This document shows, one piece after another, positions 23,224 to 35,300 of a stretch of 64,000 nt of DNA; within the stretch, counting starts at the first letter, position 1; each line of letters opens with the position of its first letter. Where the stretch lies: the NCBI GenBank assembly GCA_902729315.2, contig LR746270.1:2660501-2724500 (forward strand). The letters are read 5' to 3'. The notes below the pieces were generated by a model. That model was given only the letters and a program-made list of their open reading frames with translations, did not search any database and was not told where the DNA came from. The stretch is from Spirodela intermedia (Eukaryota > Streptophyta > Magnoliopsida > Alismatales > Araceae). The translations under genes and the position numbers were made by a program.

Positions 23224-25747
23224 TCAATCTTCGGGCAAAGACTGGTAGAACAGCTTATAGGCCTCGATGACTTCCAGATGCCAGATCGCCTCCCTGTCGG
23301 GGTGTGGGGAGAGGTTAACCATCTTGTGGACCTGCCTCAGAGTAAGACCATGAATAAAGAAACATTTTTATTAGAAATTGGAAATGGTGATGAACAGTGC
23401 GAACTGCTTCTGTGTTCTTGGTTCCTAGATTACGGAGATGGAAGTCATCTCCCAAGAACAGACAGCCCAATTAATTTTAATTAATGTAGAATAAAGAGGG
23501 GATAAAACGGGCTCATCATAACGACAAGCTGCGTTTTAATCCCGAGAATTATTAAAAATAAAATAAAATGGTGGGCAGGGAGTCCAAATTGTGATGCATT
23601 TTTGAAAGGTGGGCTCGTGAGAGGATTCTAACCATGGTAATAACATGATTATAAAACTACCATAAATACTTCGCTTTTGAGAAATATGCACAAAAATGGC
23701 TCCCATTTTCATGCTGCACTCCAAATTATCGGACTATTTTCCATTCCTTTAATTTCAGTCAGATATTTTTCAAATGTGGACAAACTTCCACCATATAAAA
23801 AGTTTTTAAAGACATTGGGCACATGAGGGACTGATCTGAGAAATTTCAGAAAGGACACGAGAATGTGATTTGGATGCTTTAAACTCTATCAGCGATTGGA
23901 ATAGGATTATTGGTTTATTAGCTTCGTCCTCAATGGAGGACGAGGATTTTTTTTGGGTTTTTTTATAGAAGAATCAAATAACATAAGCATTTTTTTACAT
24001 GGAAGAAAATGCAGAATTGACAATTATTATAAAAAAGAAACAAATGGAGGCGTCTGGCTCCTATACTTTCTTAAAGATGAATGAATACTTGGTGAGGAAC
24101 CATACTCAAATAATTCCACGCGGAATGTAAGCCAAAAAAAAAAAAAAAAGATTTCGTAGATCCAAAGGAGCATATGAGAAAATCCTTCAGGAAAACCTTG
24201 GGTAACCAAGAAGAAATGATAATCGAGTGAATGACATTAGCCTCCCTATGATTACACTGCTCCTAAATCAGTCTTCTTTCCTCACATAGACAAAAGACCT
24301 TAAGCTAAATGGATTCCTTCAGATTCCCTTACTAGAACGGTCCAAGAAAGGGAAAGAAATCCGAGCAAGTCATTTTTCAAAAGTAATGCATTCGTAAAAG
24401 TCAATCTCAAGATTTTATTGGTTTTCTTTTCCAAATGCCCTTTCTCGCAGAATTTAAGTCAGGCCAAGACCGAATATCAACTGGGTCGATGACACTACCC
24501 TCCACAAGTTTTGAAAGAAAAAGACCAAAGCTCTAATCAGTTGAAATTTTAGGTTAGAAGTTGATATCTATCTGGTTCAGATGAGCAACTTCTACAAAGT
24601 TTTACTGACAGTTTATTTAGGATGGAAACCTAGGAAATTCGTGTAAGGTAATAAATAAGCGAACATGTAGGTGAGCGTTAGTGTTTCAGATCCTAAGATC
24701 GTTGAGCTTTCAATATTTTAGGCATCCGTAGCTTGGCCCCAACTTATGTTGTAGAATATAGGTGAAACTGATATAAAGCAAACTGTTTTCATCGTAACAA
24801 AGCAACGGATAGAAGAACTGCAATCTTCTTCTGATGCAAAAAAACTTCACATGCTTTCGAAAGATTGTTATAAATTTTAAAGTAGAATGAACCCTATGTA
24901 ATTGGTATCCGTGAAGGGACCAAGTGAGTAAAAGCTCCATTATGAACTTTCACCTCTGAGTTCTGTACCGCCAATGATCTTCGGACTACAACAGGTCTAT
25001 ATGAATGGTCAAAATGATGAGAAATATTCTCTCACCCTCCCGTTTCATTTATCATAAACAGATCAGTGGCAATACTCTTCGATGAGCCCGCAGAAATCAT
25101 GATGAGTTTGGAAGAAGAGACATACCTTGACCAGAGGAATATCACCTGCACGCGGCACGAACTGTCCGACGGCCATCACGTACATCCCTGAGACAACCGA
25201 AATAGTATGAACAGATCGGGATCGGAAATTCATTCATTGGCAAATCACGTCACGAATGTTCGCAGGAAGGCATACCGACGGCCCAGTCATCGTGCTGCTG
25301 GTTCTCCTTGGACAGGGAGAGCACCACCAAGCCTGTCCCATCATCCAACACAAATCGCCCTCTCTCTCCGATTCCCACATCAGCCGCGGCCACCAAAACC
25401 CCCTGCCTGAACAAAATCGCCACACAGTCGAGCGCCGCCACGGAGAAACCCCAAGAAAGACGCCATTCGACAGACAGGCCATGGCCGCAAGCGCAGCATT
25501 GGTAGAAAAGGAGAGACCAGAGTTACTACCAAACAACGAGCGAGCGGAACGGACAATGGTGGCGGACACGCACTACCTGCAGCCACGCTCGCTGGAAGAG
25601 AATGCCGAACAGCGTCGAGGACGCAGCAGCTGTCGCGGAAGAGCAGGATGAAGCGGCGGAGGTGGACGGCGGAGTCGTCGCCGGCGACTCGGCGGCGTCC
25701 TTCAATTGGCCGCAGAAGAGCTTCAGCGCCGCCAAAGAGTAGTCCAT
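23224..25747 (-). CDS. RMI2: RMI2-like OB-fold protein (RecQ-mediated genome instability protein 2)
   Basis: Four exons: 25747-25577, 25402-25276, 25187-25126 and 23331-23224, all GT-AG with consistent phases, encoding 155 residues. It starts MDYSLAALKLFCGQLKDAAE, followed by an Ala/Ser/Thr-rich insert and then FGILFQRAWLQGVLVAAADV, RFVLDDGTGLVVLSLSK, WAVGMYVMAVGQFVPRAGDI, PLVKVHKMVNLSPHPDREA and WHLEVIEAYKLFYQSLPED. This order matches plant RMI2, the small OB-fold partner of RMI1 in the BLM/RECQ4-TOP3-RMI complex that dissolves recombination intermediates. The last intron is about 1.8 kb. A TATATATATA run at 25816-25807 lies about 60 bp upstream of the start codon. The 3' untranslated region probably extends towards 22.9 kb, but I see no clear signal. 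Confidence 0.92.
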
Positions 25748-25806
25748 GGAGGAATACGAGCTTCCGGCTAGACCGTCTTCTAGAACTCTCCCACAGTCTC
25801 GGCCAT

Positions 25807-25816
25807 TATATATATA
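25807..25816 (-). promoter_or_regulatory. Probable TATA box of the RMI2-like gene
   Basis: TATATATATA lies about 60 bp upstream of the start codon on the minus strand, in otherwise GC-rich sequence. Confidence 0.5.
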
Positions 25817-26538
25817 GAACCATTAACCGGGCCGGGCCCAAGCCCATCACCCTGAGAACAAATCTCTTTCCACCCAGCCCCGACTCACACCACCAATTGA
25901 TTTTTAGCTCGAAGCCCGGAATAACCGGTCGGGCCGGGCTTCGGCATCACCGGGCCCGGGGATTAAGCTTCATACTTTGGGGGAATTTTTTTATTGAGGA
26001 AAAAGCCTCTGATTATTGCATGCATGGGGGATGATCGTCGTACATCAATCAGATCCTTATGCGGATTACAGAGAGTAGGAGGTGGAGGAGAAGGGGAGTC
26101 GCCCGCTTCGGTTTCCTTCGGCGAGGCGGCACTGGTGGTCGTGGGGGGGATCACCGACGCGGATTGGTGCCGCTTATTGGAAGCTATGAATCTGGGGAAT
26201 ATAAGCGAGTGGCCGCCGTCTCCCAACTGCAGAACGGGGAGGAGGATGAGAAGGTGGAGCGAACGTTAATGGCGTCTGAAGAAGAAGAAGAAGAAACAGG
26301 AAGCCTAAGAAGAAGGAAAATAAGCAGAAGAGCGAGAACGAAGAGAAGAGGAAGAAGAAGAAGAAGTAACAGGAAACCAAAGAAGACGAAGATGAAGAAG
26401 AAACGGGAAGCCTATGAAGAAGAAGAAAGGAGGAGGAACATCAGCTGGGGGTGGTGGAGGAAGGAGAAGAAGAAGAAGAAGAAAAAGAAACCGGAAGCCT
26501 ACGGATTACCTTAAGGAGGAGAAGATGGGGGTTGGGCG
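25817..26538. other. Intergenic region with GAA-rich low-complexity tract
   Basis: Between the peptide gene and the RMI2 promoter there is no supported gene. A purine-rich AAG/GAA tract spans about 26278-26500; long open frames in it encode Lys/Arg/Glu runs and are artefacts of composition. On the gene strand this CTT tract probably lies in or just past the 3' untranslated region of the peptide gene. Confidence 0.6.
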
Positions 26539-26727
26539 TCAGCGGTTGACGGCGGCGGAGAGGCAAGCCTCGGCGCACATCTTGGCGCAGGACTCGAGGT
26601 TCTTGCCGTTGGAGCAGCGCTCGACGCAGTCATCGAGGCAACCGTAGCCGGATATGACCGGCACAGCGGCGAGCACCAGCGCGAGGACGAGGACGAGCCC
26701 CAGGAGGAACTTCGCGGCGGAGGCCAT
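26539..26727 (-). CDS. Small secreted cysteine-rich peptide (62 residues)
   Basis: A complete 62-codon frame. Residues 1 to about 27 (MASAAKFLLGLVLVLALVLA then AVPVISG) form a strong signal peptide. The mature part is about 35 residues with six cysteines in the pattern CxxxCxxxC-x8-CxxxCxxxC (CLDDCVERC and CAKMCAEAC). Two such helical CxxxC-type modules in tandem resemble plant thionin-like or hairpinin-type secreted peptides, but I cannot name a family. TATAAATT at 26858-26851 lies 124 bp upstream of the ATG. A CTTCTTCTTCTTCTG run precedes the start. It may be an antimicrobial or signalling peptide; that is inference from architecture only. Confidence 0.75.
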   Translation of the reverse strand: MASAAKFLLGLVLVLALVLAAVPVISGYGCLDDCVERCSNGKNLESCAKMCAEACLSAAVNR

Positions 26728-26850
26728 CTTCTTCCTCTTCTTCTTCTGCTTCTGCGAGGGGGTTATTGTTTGTTTGTCTCTGCGTTTCAGCTACCACCTT
26801 CCACCGCCGCCGCCCTCGTCTCTCTTCCCCCGCCGACGAAGGCCTCCCCC

Positions 26851-26858
26851 AATTTATA
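26851..26858 (-). promoter_or_regulatory. TATA box of the small cysteine-rich peptide gene
   Basis: TATAAATT on the minus strand, 124 bp upstream of the peptide start codon and followed by a GC-rich, pyrimidine-rich leader. Confidence 0.6.
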
Positions 26859-26973
26859 GACCGGACGACGGGGGGAAGAGGAGGTGATGATGACAGGTCG
26901 AGCGCACGGGGAGGAGGACGTACGGTCGGCGCTGCCGGAGAGGATTGGGTGGCTGGGAGAGAAGGGAGACCCG

Positions 26974-26975
<2 letters not shown>

Positions 26976-27059
<84 letters not shown>
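26976..27059. repeat. (CT)n microsatellite upstream of the peptide gene
   Basis: A pure CT run of about 84 bp, followed to about 27142 by imperfect CTAT and CTCTATTT variants. Confidence 0.95.
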
Positions 27060-27063
<4 letters not shown>

Positions 27064-27142
27064 TATCTATCTATCTCTATTTTTCTCTCTCTATCTGTCT
27101 GTCTCTCTCTATCTCTATTTCTCTCTATTTCTCTCTCTCTCT

Positions 27143-29304
27143 CGCTAGGGTCAATAAAATTTTCTTCTACTATCAACCACTAAACAACATGAAATAGAAA
27201 TAATGTCATAATTATAATAATTCTAATTAGAATTTCAAAAAGAGGAACAGTCATAGAGTTTAGGTCATAGATATTAGGTGTGGATGAGCAATCATATCAA
27301 GATCATAGTTAAAAAATTACATACTTTTCTAAGTCATTTTTTATTGATGGATAATTGACACGATTATGTCAATTGTCTTAAATACAATTAATTGAGGGAC
27401 TCAACACTAAGTATACAATTTATGTGTACTCATGACAAAGCCTGAGATGCATATAGATAAAATAGTCCTAAAATCCATAAGGAACAAAATTTATTTTAAG
27501 ATTTCTGACCCTAAATCTAAAGAATTTAGAAACTTTGACCTTGTAATCCATAAGTACATAAGATCAAGTAGGTTTTCTTGAATCCACAAGAGAGGCACCA
27601 TAATCCACCAGCAATAAGATAAAATCTTGAAAAATAAAGAAATTTAAATAGGCAAGTTTCTATTAAGGTGCTCCTAAAAAGGCAATTTAGTTATTTCAAC
27701 ATGTTAAACAGATTTCAAACATGTTTAAATGAATTAAAAACAAACAAAAAGTGAGAAAAAAGACTAAAAGTGAAAAAAAAAAACCTTTGACCAATTGATC
27801 ATGTGTTTTATTGTGGGCTGGATTAGTTCATGGACCATCTCATAGATGTAGTCCATTCTTCACACTTCTTAGGCCTCTAGTTAAATATAATTGGATAGTG
27901 GATGGGCTACATCAATTTTCAAGGTAAATTAAAAAATAGATGGACTTACTTATAACTCAAGCTATTTTAACAAAAGTAAAAAATCATATATACCTGATTC
28001 ATTATTTCTCTATTAAAAATTATGCCTTAATCACATGATTTTAATCTAATGAGTTTGAAGGGTCACAAGCAGATTTAATTTTTTTTGGGTGTTTTCTCAA
28101 TTCAAGGTGCTTTCAAGGGCTTCTACAAGAAAAATGTTCTATCTAAAATATCAAGAATGTGGTAACTTAAACATTTCTATTGGGAGTGGGGGGTATCTGG
28201 CAATAAAAATATACAAATATATCATTTTATTAATTAATACTAATATTGCCTCACTAATTAGGAGTGATAATGGGCCAATATGGCCCATAGTTTGCCCTAC
28301 CTCACCAACCTAGTTAAGGAACTGGTTCTTGCTGCCATGTGGCGGCCATCTATCTCTCTCATCTGTTTCTTTCCCACACTCTTGTTTTGTCATCATTCTC
28401 TCATCAAAATGAAAATGAGAAGTAAGTGTAGTTACAAAAATAAGAAATTCCAACAACTGGATCAAGGTGATTACACAATCTTTTTTTTTTTTCTGCATAT
28501 GTGACTATGTTTGTTAGAATTTGCACTTACAATGTCAAGTACTTGAGATTGTCATGATCTTTGATTTCAAATTGTTTACAAATTCTGATTTTTAGCATTT
28601 TAATATTTTCATCATCATCTCACATGATCACCATATAATGAATATAATTAAACTACAATATTTTCCTCTTTCTAATTTTATAAAAAGGTGTGATCTGCAC
28701 TTTTTTGCTTTTGACTAAAAGTAATATTGACTCTGTAAAATTTGCTAAACCATATATAAGTTTCTATAGCTTGTATAGTTTTCCTAGGATAGTGTATTCA
28801 AGTGGACACTACATATATACTTCTTCTTGAATGCCTTTATTTGAGAATATATTTTTTAAATCAATAGAATGCCTATTATTCAAAGTCTTAGCTACTCAAC
28901 CATTCTATCAATGATTCCATTTACTTGATATTTGATGGTGAATGCATTTAGAGTCAACAAGTTCCTTCTGTTGGGAATTCCACAAGATCACATCGTTTGT
29001 TTCATGTGGGGCTGGGTAATCATACTTGGTCAAATTCCTAGTGACAAGCTCTCATGTTCCTTTCATTGCAGTATTTCTGAACAAATTCCAGGACGAGAAG
29101 CCTATAAGTCGTCTTTTTTCTAATATTTTTTGGACAGAGAAGAGAAGAGAGTAGGAGGCGGCCCGAAGAAATCTAGGTCAACGTGGCAGCTCCTCCCTCT
29201 CCGATTTTATTGGGTCTTTTTAGGGTCAAGCGAAGTGATGACGAGCAGTTCGAATTTGCAGCGCAGTGGTCGGCGGGGGACGGAGGAGGAAGGAGGAAGT
29301 GGGG
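27143..29304. other. AT-rich intergenic region, no supported gene; last part is the leader of the J-domain gene
   Basis: The stretch 27.2-29.1 kb is AT-rich and stop-dense with no recognisable domain, probably old transposon DNA. From about 29.13 kb composition shifts to GC-rich, consistent with the promoter and 5' untranslated region of the J-domain gene. I see no clear TATA box there. Confidence 0.5.
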
Positions 29305-30731
29305 ATGTGCCCACAGATGCCGCAGTCGCGGCTGCTGAGCGGGACCTCGTCTTCCTCCTCCAGCTCCGACGGGGGATCTGGCCTCCTCCTCCTCTCCAGG
29401 AAGCTCGCGGCGACGCCAATCCCGTGGACCCGCCGCGATGGCTGCTGTGCGCGGAGGAAGGCCGGCCGCGTGGTGGCGTCAGCGGCGAGGGGGGAGCAGG
29501 ACCACTACGCCGTCCTCGGGATCTCGCGCCGCGCCTCCGCCGCCGATGTGAAGAGAGCCTATCGCCTTCTTGCTCGAAAGGTTCTCTCCTCCTCCATTCC
29601 CCTCCCTCCAACGTTTTCTTCCATGGCCCTCCCCCGCCCGAATTGACCACAGATTTCTTCTCCGATCGTCAATGTGTTTGGCACTGCTGCTGCATTCCGA
29701 GCGAATGACCTTTGCTATTTGATCTATAGCCACCTGTGTTGCATATCGGTCTGCAGATTCTTACTGCTTTTAGTCAAGGTTTCAGAATCACCAAGAGATG
29801 CAGCTGAGGAGAATTTTTTTTCGATTCTCTGCATCCTTTGATAGATCTGTACTCTCTCCAATTTTTCGGGAGAGTTTTCCCATGTCCGTGAAAAACGAGC
29901 CACAGTAGAACGCTCATCACGAATGGAAATCGGCCAAAAATTTTGCGATACCATTCATCGGAAACCTTGTATTCTTCCCTTTATTCGGTGTTCATCGCCA
30001 GAGTTTCCTTGATTATACATAGGAAATCGGACTATGGTCAGGATGGATGCCAAACCCATTGATCCCCTTTTCATAAGAACTGTAAACGGTTTGGATCAAA
30101 CCTGGTCCGATCGACTCCCTTGCTTCTGATCAATTAAATTCAAACCTGAGCTATTTCCAATCTTCTCCTAGATTTGTACACAAATTTAGATCTGTTTTAC
30201 ATGATGACTCTTCTAATAATAGTTTCCTTACACCAAGTGAGAATCTTAAAATTATTACAGGCCCATCACAAATGCTTCGATCTGAATTGAGATAGGAAAT
30301 CTAGAAGTGGATCATCAGTATGTTCAATCTATGCAGTTGACGGTTCCTTGCTCATACTCGTATCCTGTGCATCTGGGTACGTTGGTCAACGCTTGAGATT
30401 TTACATGATCATCATAATCCCTCCCCTCCTTCCAATCCGGGGTCTTCGGGTAGAAATCAACTAATAAATTCTAAAATACAGTTTGACATTATAGATTACA
30501 TCACCCATTTTATAGAGAATCTCCCACATCTTATTCTTACTCAGATTTTTCCTTTAATTCGAATTTTTCTTGATATTGTGCTTCTTCAAGCGATCAAAGC
30601 ATTTTCCTTCTCTTTTTGCAGTATCATCCAGATGTGAGCCAAGATGCTAGAGCTGGTGAGCTGTTCAAGAGCATCCATCTCGCTTATGAGGTAGGTTTTC
30701 TACTTGCTCCTCATTTCCCTGGTTCCCGGTG

Positions 30732-30777
<46 letters not shown>

Positions 30778-31543
30778 GGTGCATAGATTTCTTTTAAACG
30801 TTTTATTTGGCTGTCCTACGTTGCCTCTCTGAGTTCCGAGATTTCCTTATTTTATGTGATAGAAAGTGGAGCCGGGATTCTGAATTCTTGGATCTGTCGG
30901 ATCGTTTAATCCAATCTTTACGAGAACCTGGGGATTGATCCAGGTGCTGTCGGATGAGAAGGGAAGATCCCGGTATGATCGGGAAGTGAGGCTCCGGGAA
31001 GGAGCGCCGCCCCGGCCATGGCCGCACGACCCAGTGTGGACTGATGGGAGGATGAACCAGTGGGCGGAGCTGAGACAGCAGATGTGGCAGCGCCGCCGTG
31101 AGAGAGCCGCCGCCGCTGCCGGCTGGGCCAGCCGTCAAGGGGGAGGAGAGAGAAGGAGGAGAAGCTCCGACACCGAGAGGGGGCCCTTTGGGGAGGTCCT
31201 CTGGTCAACCTTCTTCTCTCTCTTCCTCATGAGGGCTGTTGGCGCACGGATTTCCCTCACAGTGACTGGTCTCCTCGCCTTGTTTGACCCGCGGCTGGAC
31301 GGTGGCTACAAGATGGGCTACCTCACAGCGTGGGTGCTTGGTGGTCAGGGAGGGGTGCTTCTGGCGGTGAGCATCTCCTTTGCAAGCTGGGTATGGGGGA
31401 AGAGCAGCAGTGGCATTGTGGCGCTGGCGGTGCTGGTGATGTGGGTCAGCGGGCGGCTCGCCGCCACTGTCCCCCTCCCTCAAGGTGCGATCCTTACTCT
31501 CCTCTACATGTCCATGAAACTCCAGTCTGACGATCCCAAGTGA
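29305..31543 (+). CDS. J-domain (DnaJ-type) membrane protein, probably organellar
   Basis: Three exons, 29305-29580, 30622-30690 and 30944-31543, all phase 0 with GT-AG junctions, encode 314 residues. Residues 1 to about 60 are Ser/Arg-rich and acid-poor (SRLLSGTSSSSSSS, RRDGCCARRKAGRVVASAA), like a plastid transit peptide. A J domain spans about 66-135: DHYAVLGISRRASAADVKRA, then YHPDVSQ with the essential HPD at 94-96, and LAYEVLSDEKGRSRYD. A charged linker follows, then a C-terminal membrane part with at least two hydrophobic spans (GYLTAWVLGGQGG...SFASWVWG and GIVALAVLVMWVSG...LLYMSMKL). J proteins recruit Hsp70. Plants have several plastid J proteins with C-terminal membrane spans, and I cannot say which one this is. 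Translation could also start at the Met at 29317. Confidence 0.88.
30734..30775. repeat. (CT)n microsatellite in J-domain gene intron 2
   Basis: A CT run about 43 bp after the splice donor at 30691. Confidence 0.9.
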
Positions 31544-31583
31544 AGCTACTCAAGGTTCTCACCTCCATGAATTGTGCATAGAA

Positions 31584-31614
<31 letters not shown>

Positions 31615-31710
31615 TCTCACTTGCTTGCTTATCTCCTCAGTTACTTGTATATACTACCGCAGGCCTCACAGTATGTAAGAGTGAATCTATTTCCCAGTTC
31701 ACTTGTACAT

Positions 31711-31713
<3 letters not shown>

Positions 31714-31769
<56 letters not shown>
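31714..31769. repeat. (CT)n microsatellite downstream of the J-domain gene
   Basis: A pure CT run, continued by degenerate CT-rich sequence to about 31934. It lies about 170 bp past the stop codon, followed by an intergenic stretch before the DUF1517 gene in which I see no other gene. Confidence 0.9.
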
Positions 31770-31771
<2 letters not shown>

Positions 31772-32388
31772 CTTCATCTATCTACCCCCCCTCTCTCTCT
31801 TCCCCATTTATCTACCTTCTCTCTCCCTTCCCCATTTATCTACCGTCTCTCTCTCTCTCTCCTCCCTCTATCTTTCCTTCTTTATTTCTCTCTCCTCTAT
31901 CTCTCTATATTTCTATTCCTTCTTTCTCTCTCTAGTGCGAGCATTCGTTGTTTGAAGAAATTACCGGGAGTAATTTATCTCCTGGAGGAAAATGTGAAAG
32001 CATTAATGGGCTCTTCTCCAGGCCCGATTTGGGTCGCAATATTGGGCCGCTCCAGCGATAGCACCTGTTCTGGGCTCCTTCAAATAGAGCCCACTTTAAT
32101 CCGGTCGCTGTTGGGTCTGCACCGGTCATCCGCAACGGATAATCCGTAGCACATCCAGGGTTTATATCTCGGAAGCGGGCCCCACGTCAGTTTGTGAGCG
32201 CAATTATGCCACGTGTCGCTTCGAGGTTTCGTCACTCAGACAAAATCCCTCCCCCCGGTTCCAGCCGTCCTCGTCCGCCAACACCACCACCACCGCCACC
32301 GCCACCGCCACCACCGCCGTCATAGCCACCGCTGCTCCGCCGTGCCTCGCCGCTTCTGTTGGGACTCCTTCGGGTTCTTCTTCCCGCC

Positions 32389-35300
32389 ATGGCTGCTTCC
32401 TCGCTCGTCGACATCGTTCACTTCTCTAGGGAGCATCCTCCCAGAGCTTCCTCTACATCCAAGGCCTCGCTCCTCCCTCCCCCTTCCCTGAGATGGAGGC
32501 CCCTCTCCACCGGAATTCTGTTCACGCGGTGTCCTGCCGTCGTATTTGGTGGCATCAAGGCGGCGCCATTCTCCAGATCGAATTCTCGGCCTCGATTGGT
32601 CCTCCTCAGAGCTTCCGCCTCCTCTGGCCCTTCGTCTTCTTCCTCCTCCTCCTCCTCCTCCTCCTCCTCCTCCTCCTCCCCTACGGGAGAGATGATGGAG
32701 TGCCAGAGGAGCCCCATGGAAGGGGTTCTGGACGCTGCGCGCCGGTTGCTCCAGGCGATGCGTAAGCCGGCGGCTGCCGCCTTGCTGATCGGCCTGCTTC
32801 TCGCGGTCGATCCCTCCGGTGCCCTAGCCGCCTCAGGGGGAAGGATGGGCGGCAGATCCTTCTCTTCCTCCTCGCCATCTCTTTCGTCATCCAGGAGCTA
32901 CTCGGTTTCTCCGGGTTCCTCATCGTCCTTTTCCTTCTCGGCGCCGTACTATTACGCGCCTTCTCCATTCTTCGGTGGCGGGGGAGGACTCTACCTTGGG
33001 TTCGGCGCTGGCTCCGGGTTCTTTGTCCTCATGTTGGGCTTCGCGGCCGTCATTATGCTCTCGGGCTTCCTCTCCGATCGCTCTGACGACGGCAGCGTTC
33101 TCACCGCTACTGAGAAGACCAGCGTCCTCAAGCTTCAGGTCAGCAAGAGTTGCTTCCTTCCCCCTATTTTCCGTTTGGCTATATGTAAAATATTTTTCTG
33201 ATGTGGTCCAATCTTTAGAATGCTACCTACTGCCTTCATTGATCATGAATTTTATGATGCAGTGCTTCCGTATAATGAATATTTCGTCTATCTATGTGGA
33301 TATATTTTTCATAGTTTACTGATAAAAAGGAATTCATCTTAATCCACAGAAAGAAGGTTCTCTCACTGATTTGATGCATGAGATTTGTGATTTTGGAAGT
33401 AGAATAGGTGTCTATCTCCCCTCCCCTATTCTCCTGTTCGTGGCCATTTCTGTGCCCCTCTTGAACAGTGGTCTTGCTGGTTCTCTGGCAGTCTGTTATA
33501 TATCATTTTTGGAGAGTCTCGTCTTATTCAGTTTCCATTTAAATTCGGAAAGGGAACGACTGTCATCAGTAATACTTCTTGATTTGTCTCCATTGAATTT
33601 TTATTATTCTCCTGTGGAATCAATCTCAAGTAACCCTTATCTCTCTGAGACATCACTTCTTGAGGCAGATTGCTGGAGAACAGCAGTGCCTTCCGGGTAA
33701 AATGGGAGAGTCAACTTTCGTCCCATGTTTCTTTCTGAGCTCCTTTGTCCCCTTGCTGTCGAGCAACTGTATCCTCCATTTTGGGATTGTCCTGCTGTGG
33801 TAATTATTGTGTCCATGGTGATGGTTTTACTTGGTTTAGTCTGAATTTTTTTCCCATGCTTTCAACGATTAGCATCAGTGACTTTATTACGACAGTGAGG
33901 TATATTGTTCATTATGGTCAGGGGTACAATTGTTGCTAGACTCCCGGTATTTTCAGTGCTTCATTCCGTTTCGTAGGTGGAAGAGATTTTTTTCTTTTAT
34001 GCACGTATGGATACTATTCCCTCAGTTGAGTTTTATTCATAGCTCGCACTTAAATTTTTTTTGTTCTAATATATTTGTATTTGGTTCTATAATTTATGTT
34101 GGATTGGGATTTTCTCTCATTGGAATGTGATTCCACTTTTCAATCTTTAGTTTCTTGTTCAGCAAAAAATTTCATTGATTCTACCAGTGTTCTCAAATTT
34201 TTAATAGTTTTCATATTAATTGAAATCCTTCTTCTCTGCATGCAATCCAGCAAAATACCAGCTGTCCTTATGGTTAGACGTTTCTATTTTTCTTATGTCA
34301 GAAGATTTTTAGCGATTTAGTCCCTATTTTTTTTTCTGTTTTTTACTTTGACTGTATAAATTTTGATATTGGCATGCACTTGTGGAGACTGTGGAGCTGT
34401 AACCCCTTGGTTTAAGCAAGCACAGGTATTTATTAACTTGTCACATATTAATTCACATAAAAACGGTGATCAGTGAGAAGTGTGGCTCACGGGCTGACCG
34501 TTCATGCTAGTTTGCTGATTTCTGTTCTTGTTGATGAACATAATTTGTGCCTCAGAAAACATGATTTTTGGGCTCATATTTACGTTTAATTTATATTTAT
34601 CACCGAAAAGTTTTTGCTGATGAAAATTTCTTAGGTTGGTTTATTGGGATTGGCGCGATCATTTCAAAGAGACCTTGATAGAATCGCAGAGACTGCAGAC
34701 ACATCCACTCCAGAGGGCTTAAATTACGTTTTGACCGGTAAAGTTCCTGCCGAAATTCTTCCCTTTCAAACAAAATACCCTTTTTAGATCATAGACTTCA
34801 TTGGCGTGTTCTAGAATCACAGCCAGCATCTATGTTGCTTGGATTCCTGAAGCAAGGACATAAGTTTTTTGACGTGCACATCTCATCGGGACAGTGGGCT
34901 TCATCCTGCAAACATCATCATGGGTTGACTTATCGCGTATTCTGTTGACCACCTGCGTTGACTCGTGTTTTTCCATCTTCTCAGATGGTTGGACATAGTC
35001 AGCAGCCAAGATCGGCGTCACCTAGTTCATCGGATTGCTTGATTGTTTGAATAATACCTGACTTTTGGGATCCAAAATGATAAGTTGGGTGAGCAAACAC
35101 GAAGAAAATGTCGAATGGGAAAAGCCAGCATAATTTTTTTCCCTCATCTTTTAGATTCTCCCTTCCTAATTAAACACCAGATAAACCATTGGGATCCCCG
35201 CAAACTGTCTATGGAACCTCTAGATGGATATGCTCACACAGCAGAAACAACATCAGTTATCAAATATCACCCCACATTGGATAGACATTCTAAAGTGTGA

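Noticed and set aside
26059-26514. 151-codon Arg/Lys/Glu-rich frame
   Set aside because: Produced by the GAA/AAG low-complexity tract; no conserved domain.
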